DNA from: Cyanobacteria bacterium UBA947
GTDB lineage: Bacteria > Cyanobacteriota > Vampirovibrionia > Gastranaerophilales > Gastranaerophilaceae
NCBI GenBank assembly: GCA_002293275.1
Contig: DBCX01000023.1
Location: forward strand, 44,163-59,095
Length of the DNA: 14,933 bases
Direction of reading: 5' to 3'
Shown: positions 11,004 to 14,933 of the stretch, piece by piece
Numbering within the stretch: the first letter of the stretch is position 1
Layout: every line of letters begins with the position of its first letter
The notes under the pieces: model-generated
Seen by the model: the letters and a program-made list of their open reading frames with translations, nothing else
Told to the model about the DNA's origin: nothing
Database searches by the model: none
Position numbers and translations under genes: made by a program

Positions 11004-12059
11004 ATGCGCATGAATAGAAGAAATTTTATCAAAACCGCCGGGGTTGTTGGGGTTGCCTGTTGCGGAGGTCTGGGGTGCAGCAATCTGCTTGCATCTGAAA
11101 AATATCCGACGGCACCGCTGCAATCAGAAAGCCAGCTGCCTGATATGCTGCGGATAGATATTTGCACAATGTGCCAGCTCAATTGCCCCGGATGCTGGCG
11201 TAATTGCCCGCCAAAAGAAGGCGGCGGACCGCAAGGGCTCGGTATGATGCCGTTCAAAAATTTCAAAAAAATCGTCGGCAGCCACGATATAAAAACAATT
11301 GAGCTGGTCGCAAGCGGTGAGATATTTTTGAACCCGGATTTGATTGATATATTGAAATTCTGCCATAAAAAAAATATATCGCTGCAAGCACTGGGCGGGG
11401 TTAACGGCAACACAATATCCGATGAGGTCATAAACGCACTTGTTGATTACGGGGTCAAAGAGATAGCATTTTCAATCGACGGCGCAAGCCAGGATGTTTA
11501 TTCAATCTACCGGCGCGGCGGGAATCTTGACACCGTTATTAATAATATTAAAAAGATAAACGCGCGTAAGGCCGAGCAGGGGAGCGAGTTTCCAAAACTA
11601 ACTTGGAAATACGTCATTTTTGGCCACAATGTTTGCGAGATGAAAAAGGCAAGGAAGATGGCCAAAGAGCTGAATATGGATTTTTCTTACGCGGACAATT
11701 GGTTTGTGGGATATTCACCGATTGCCAAAAAAGATTTGGCGTTCGTTGAACGCGAAAAACGCTCGCTCAACGAGCATTACAGCACAGAGGTGGATTTTTT
11801 AAGATACAATGTTTGCGCCGGACTGTGGTACTTCCCGCAAATCAATTGGAACGGCCGGCTTATGGGCTGCTGCATAAATTACTGGAAGGATTTTGATGTG
11901 GATGTGGTCAAGGTCGGGCTGCTGAACGCGCTGAACCATCCGGATTATATCTACGCCAAAAAGATGCTATCCGGCGAGGCGCCGCCGAGCAATAACGTCG
12001 GCTGCACACAATGCTACGGTTATCAAGACATGCGAAAGACCGGCAAATACGTCACTTAG
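11004..12059 (+). CDS. SPASM-type radical SAM protein with apparent Tat signal
   Basis: The product is 351 aa (349 if it starts at the ATG at 11010). The N-terminus NRRNFIK followed by the hydrophobic stretch TAGVVGVACCGGLGC matches a twin-arginine export signal. The radical SAM motif Cys57-x3-Cys61-x2-Cys64 (within CTMCQLNCPGCW) should bind the SAM-cleaving 4Fe-4S cluster; extra cysteines at 54 and 68 flank it. A C-terminal set, Cys271, Cys289-Cys290, Cys334-x2-Cys337, resembles a SPASM auxiliary-cluster domain, common in peptide-modifying and sulfatase-activating enzymes. ELVASGEIFLNPDLIDIL and EIAFSIDGASQDVY fit the radical SAM barrel. The substrate is unknown; no precursor peptide or sulfatase gene lies nearby. 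Export of a SAM-dependent enzyme would be odd, so the N-terminus may instead act as a membrane anchor. Confidence 0.9.
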   Translation: MRMNRRNFIKTAGVVGVACCGGLGCSNLLASEKYPTAPLQSESQLPDMLRIDICTMCQLNCPGCWRNCPPKEGGGPQGLGMMPFKNFKKIVGSHDIKTIELVASGEIFLNPDLIDILKFCHKKNISLQALGGVNGNTISDEVINALVDYGVKEIAFSIDGASQDVYSIYRRGGNLDTVINNIKKINARKAEQGSEFPKLTWKYVIFGHNVCEMKKARKMAKELNMDFSYADNWFVGYSPIAKKDLAFVEREKRSLNEHYSTEVDFLRYNVCAGLWYFPQINWNGRLMGCCINYWKDFDVDVVKVGLLNALNHPDYIYAKKMLSGEAPPSNNVGCTQCYGYQDMRKTGKYVT

Positions 12060-12067
12060 ACGCGGCA

Positions 12068-12094
12068 TTTGTTGAACGGTGAGTCGTCAACAAA
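12068..12094 (+). terminator. inverted repeat after the radical SAM gene, weak terminator candidate
   Basis: TTTGTTGA (12068-12075) pairs with TCAACAAA (12087-12094), 8 bp, loop of 11 nt, starting 9 nt after the stop codon. The stem is AT-rich and only a short interrupted T-run follows, so termination is doubtful. Confidence 0.3.
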
Positions 12095-12136
12095 ATTTGT
12101 GTCTGCTTTTGCACTTTTGGGTTATGTTACAATTTG

Positions 12137-12165
12137 TTGACATAATTTCTTTTTTTTAATAATAT
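12137..12165 (+). promoter_or_regulatory. promoter of the substrate-binding/TolC fusion gene
   Basis: A consensus TTGACA (12137-12142) lies 17 nt before TAATAT (12160-12165); an alternative -10, TATAAG (12163-12168), would have a 20-nt spacer. The leader is about 25 nt and contains GGGAG (12183-12187) and AAGGAAG (12191-12197) before the ATG at 12198. Confidence 0.55.
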
Positions 12166-12197
12166 AAGATGGTTGAAGAATTGGGAGTAAAAGGAAG

Positions 12198-14570
12198 ATG
12201 CTTATTCGCATAGTTTTAAGTGCGGTTTTGGGTTTGTGCTTATGTTTTAACATGGCATGCGCGGTGACTGATACGCCGCAGCAGCCGGCGGTCCAGTATA
12301 AACCGGGAGCGCCTGTAATGAAATACGCGTTTGTTTTTGACGGTCCGTCAGATAAAAACGATCAGGTGCTTGAACATTTTAAAAAGACAATAATTAAATC
12401 AAGCGCGCCGGATTATAAAGCGGAGTTTCCAAAAGAGCTGATATTTGTCGGCAATTGGAACGCTGACAGCGTGAAATCAGCCAGCAACAAGGCTTTGTCC
12501 TCAAACGCCGGTGTTGTTATCTCGCTGGGTTACCTTTCCACAAAGTATTTTTCAGAGCTTAAAAACAAAAACAAGTTCGTCATAACCATTGATCAGTACG
12601 GGCTGCGGGATCTGGGCGAAGGGTTTTTCAACCCTGTGCAGCAATCGGCAAAGGGGGTCATCGTTTTCAAAAAGGTTGTGAACTTCAAAAAAGTAGCGAT
12701 TTTGATGAACGAAAACTATTACAAAAGCCGCAAAGACTGGAACACATTAATCACACAAAAGATACCGGGGATTGATTTTGTGACCGTCAGCGCCACAAAC
12801 GATATTACGCAGACGCTCGGCGCGATTCCGGCTGATTGCGATGCGGTCGCACTGACACCGCTTTTTAACCTGTCAATTGCCAAACGACAAGAGCTTATTA
12901 AGGCGCTTAACTCGCGCAAACTCCCGACATATTCAACTTTGGGCAAGGAAGATGTCGAGCTTGGCGTGCTGCTTGGCTCAGGCGCGTACGATTTGGACCG
13001 CAAGGTTGCCGAGGCGAGCTTTGTTAATATCCGCGGGATTTTGCGCGGGCAGGTTCAACAATCCGAGAACATCTCATTTTTTGAGGACGAGATATTTTAT
13101 ATAAATGCAGACACAGCCGAAGAAATAGGTTATGACCCGCATTTGCGGATTTTGAATAACGCGGAAATTATCACAAACAAGGCGCCGACCGTTTTTACAC
13201 TCGCCGGAGTTTTTGAGACAATCAACAAACAAAACCTTGATATTGAACGCAAAAGACTGCTTGTCAAAGCGGCAAGACGCGCCAGCACCAGCGCAATGCT
13301 GCGGTATCTGCCAACTATCAGCGTAAATATGGGATACCAGCAATACAACGAGGATTTTGCCGAATCTGCAAAACTCACCACCCCTGAAAAAACAAATATT
13401 TTCGGGCTGGGCGTCGAGCAGGTTATTTTTTCGCCCGCGCTTGTGACAAATATTCTTATCAAGAAAAAAATGGTTGACTTTTCAAAAGCGGAACAATTCA
13501 TGACCGAGCAAAATGTGGGCAAGGAAATCGCGCTTTTATACATTGAGCAGCTGATTTTGGAAAATGTCATAGCCGTGCAAAAAGAGTATGTAAAAGAATC
13601 GCGGGAAAATCTTGCGATTGCACGGGTTCGCGAGAAGATGGGATTCTGCGGGCCGGAAGAAGCGCTGCGGTGGGCATCAACATTGAGCATCTCCGAGCAA
13701 AAACTGCTTGATATGACGGCCGCAAACAAAAATCTGAAACTTGAAATCGGCCGGCTGTTGTATCTTGATTTGAAACAGGATTTTGCGCTGGCTGAGCTGA
13801 CCGCAAGCGATCCGGCGTTTTACACCAGCGAAATCCGCATCATAAACTATGTAATAACGCCAAAACAATTGGAGGCATTCACGCAAATGCTTGTGGATGA
13901 GGCGTTTGAGGTGGCACCGGAGCTTGAAAAGTTAAGAACCGCAATGAAAGTCAAGGATAACGAGATGGCAATGTATGTCCAAAAATTTGTCCTGCCGGAT
14001 GCAAAAATATCCTATGATTACACATCTTTAGGCAACAGGCACTTTACCAGCCCGATGTCCATCCCGGGCACACCGATAACCTTGCCGCCTGCTGACCCGA
14101 CATTCGGACGATTGGGCATTTATGCGCAGTGGAAACCGTTTGAGGGCGGGACAAAGTTTGCCGAAATCGCGCGCGTGAAAGCCGAAAAAGAGGAGCTGCA
14201 AAAGTACAGCGATGAGGTGAAAATCACTATGGAAGCGACAATCCGCGATGGTATCAACAAAACGCTTGCCGGATATTTCAGTATTGATAAGAATTACAAG
14301 GCCATGTTTGCGTCAAAAGAGAACTACACGCAGGTCAAGGAGTTGTATTTGAAAGGCAAAGTGCCGATTGCACAGGTGCTTGATGCGCAAGAAACCTATA
14401 TGAACTCGTCACTTGCGGCGGCAAACTCGCAGTATGTATTTTTCAGAGGGCTAATCGGGGTTCAGCGCGGGCTTTGCGCAATGGATTGGACGCATGCACC
14501 GCAACGCAGCAAGGATTGGGTTCAAAAAATAAAAGATACCTTGCCTGCCGGCAGCGACTTTGCGCTTTAA
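12198..14570 (+). CDS. fusion of ABC-type substrate-binding domain and TolC-type outer-membrane protein
   Basis: The product is 790 aa. Residues 1-25 are a signal peptide with a probable signal peptidase I site (A-C-A before V). Residues about 39-300 resemble the ABC_sub_bind family of periplasmic binding proteins: VAILMNENYYKS, then DCDAVALTPLFNLS, LPTYSTLGKEDVELGVLLGSGAYDLDRKVAEASFVNIRGILRGQ. From about 332 a TolC/OEP-like region begins, VFTLAGVFETINKQNLDIERKR ... LRYLPTISVNMGYQQ, with long amphipathic helices and a second repeat ending YLKGKVPIAQVLDAQETYMNSSLAAANSQYVFFRGLIG, the usual C-terminal TolC signature. The frame is continuous with no stop. The likely place is the outer membrane, with the binding domain in the periplasm. 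Efflux or ligand-gated channel roles are inference. No ABC permease, ATPase or adaptor gene is adjacent in the window. Confidence 0.85.
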   Translation: MLIRIVLSAVLGLCLCFNMACAVTDTPQQPAVQYKPGAPVMKYAFVFDGPSDKNDQVLEHFKKTIIKSSAPDYKAEFPKELIFVGNWNADSVKSASNKALSSNAGVVISLGYLSTKYFSELKNKNKFVITIDQYGLRDLGEGFFNPVQQSAKGVIVFKKVVNFKKVAILMNENYYKSRKDWNTLITQKIPGIDFVTVSATNDITQTLGAIPADCDAVALTPLFNLSIAKRQELIKALNSRKLPTYSTLGKEDVELGVLLGSGAYDLDRKVAEASFVNIRGILRGQVQQSENISFFEDEIFYINADTAEEIGYDPHLRILNNAEIITNKAPTVFTLAGVFETINKQNLDIERKRLLVKAARRASTSAMLRYLPTISVNMGYQQYNEDFAESAKLTTPEKTNIFGLGVEQVIFSPALVTNILIKKKMVDFSKAEQFMTEQNVGKEIALLYIEQLILENVIAVQKEYVKESRENLAIARVREKMGFCGPEEALRWASTLSISEQKLLDMTAANKNLKLEIGRLLYLDLKQDFALAELTASDPAFYTSEIRIINYVITPKQLEAFTQMLVDEAFEVAPELEKLRTAMKVKDNEMAMYVQKFVLPDAKISYDYTSLGNRHFTSPMSIPGTPITLPPADPTFGRLGIYAQWKPFEGGTKFAEIARVKAEKEELQKYSDEVKITMEATIRDGINKTLAGYFSIDKNYKAMFASKENYTQVKELYLKGKVPIAQVLDAQETYMNSSLAAANSQYVFFRGLIGVQRGLCAMDWTHAPQRSKDWVQKIKDTLPAGSDFAL

Positions 14571-14591
14571 TTTAATATTTTGTTACAAATC

Positions 14592-14609
14592 TATACCTTT
14601 TTGGGTATA
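14592..14609 (+). other. short inverted repeat downstream of the fusion gene
   Basis: TATACC (14592-14597) pairs with GGTATA (14604-14609) around a T-rich 6-nt loop, 22 nt after the stop. There is no trailing T-run, so it is a poor terminator; it could equally be an operator for the following gene. Confidence 0.3.
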
Positions 14610-14633
14610 TTATTAAATACTGAATTATTTTTG

Positions 14634-14642
14634 TGGTATTAT
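14634..14642 (+). promoter_or_regulatory. extended -10 promoter of the last gene
   Basis: TGGTATTAT (14634-14642) is an extended -10 (TGn plus TATTAT). The ATG at 14655 is 12 nt further, so the predicted leader is only about 6 nt and lacks a Shine-Dalgarno sequence. Confidence 0.45.
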
Positions 14643-14654
14643 TGTATGTAGAGT

Positions 14655-14933
14655 ATGAATAATTTGACCGACAGACTAACTGAAAAAATATATGGGGAAC
14701 TGGTAAAAGATAGCGACCAGAAGCTGTTGAATATTATTTTCGCCAAAAACCCGTCCCAGCAGGCGCTTAACGAGTTTTTGGAAGATTGGGATATTGAGGC
14801 GGCGGGCGGATACACCGCATTAATGTTTTCGTACCTGATGAAAGCGCATCCGGAGCTGAAATTTACTGACTACGAGGCTCCGCGGCTTAAAGGACTGATT
14901 GATTTCCATAAGTTTTCAAACATAAGAACCCTG
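14655..14933 (+). CDS. unrecognised protein, N-terminal part
   Basis: An open frame of 93 codons runs off the right edge. It begins MNNLTDRLTEKIYGELVKDS and continues with LLNIIFAKNPSQQALNEFLEDWDIEAAGGYTALMFSYLMKAHPELKF. It looks soluble and mostly helical with no signal peptide, cysteine or transmembrane segment in the visible part. Codon use resembles the neighbours. I do not recognise a family. Support for coding comes from the uninterrupted frame, its length to the edge and an extended -10 box just upstream. Confidence 0.7.
   Translation, partial: MNNLTDRLTEKIYGELVKDSDQKLLNIIFAKNPSQQALNEFLEDWDIEAAGGYTALMFSYLMKAHPELKFTDYEAPRLKGLIDFHKFSNIRTL

Noticed and set aside
12198..14570. Fusion gene as two genes joined by a frameshift or assembly error
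   Set aside because: The frame continues without stop or shift, with no internal promoter seen by eye near 13190 and uniform codon use on both sides.
1..14933. CRISPR arrays, insertion sequences, integrase or attachment sites near the tRNAs
   Set aside because: No regularly spaced repeats, transposase or integrase frames; the tRNA-flanking repeat does not duplicate a tRNA 3' end as an att site would.

Overview
This window looks like chromosomal DNA of an anaerobic, fermentative, Gram-negative-type bacterium using the standard code. The evidence is an AdhE-type ethanol enzyme, radical SAM chemistry and a TolC-type outer-membrane protein. The phylum cannot be settled from the sequence alone. 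Zn-type S14, a zinc-ribbon L24 and a possible Spo0E-like mini-protein would fit several deep anaerobic lineages. No phage, transposon, CRISPR array or rRNA is visible.

Region 1 (1-4565, +) is part of the S10/spc ribosomal protein operon: rpsC (3' end), rplP, rpmC, rpsQ, rplN, rplX, rplE, rpsN, rpsH, rplF, rplR. The order is canonical up to L18, then the operon stops: rpsE, rpmD, rplO and secY do not follow. L29 carries a long Lys/Ala tail, S14 has a Cys-Cys-Cys-His zinc site, and the spacers are unusually long and hairpin-rich.

Region 2 (4562-7753) holds a small convergent unknown gene on the minus strand, then adhE on the plus strand from a near-consensus promoter. Two tRNA genes follow, Cys(GCA) and Val(GAC), each trailed by copies of the same 25-bp element. 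The Val tRNA has C instead of the near-universal U at position 33.

Region 3 (7754-9108) holds a tiny minus-strand ORF resembling Spo0E-like phosphatases, a cysteine-cluster (YkgJ/UPF0153-like) protein and a nucleotidyltransferase-fold protein.

Region 4 (9197-14933) holds typA/bipA, a SPASM radical SAM protein with an apparent Tat signal, a large fusion of a periplasmic substrate-binding domain to a TolC-type outer-membrane channel, and the start of an unrecognised gene cut by the window edge.

Across regions 2-4 a regulatory pattern recurs. Several genes have a sigma70-like -10 box only 5-7 nt before the ATG and no Shine-Dalgarno sequence, which suggests leaderless mRNAs. The ribosomal operon genes mostly have ordinary Shine-Dalgarno sites. 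The most unusual items are the substrate-binding/TolC fusion, the Tat-tagged radical SAM enzyme, the truncated spc operon, the C33 tRNA and an internal ribosome-binding site between the two halves of AdhE.
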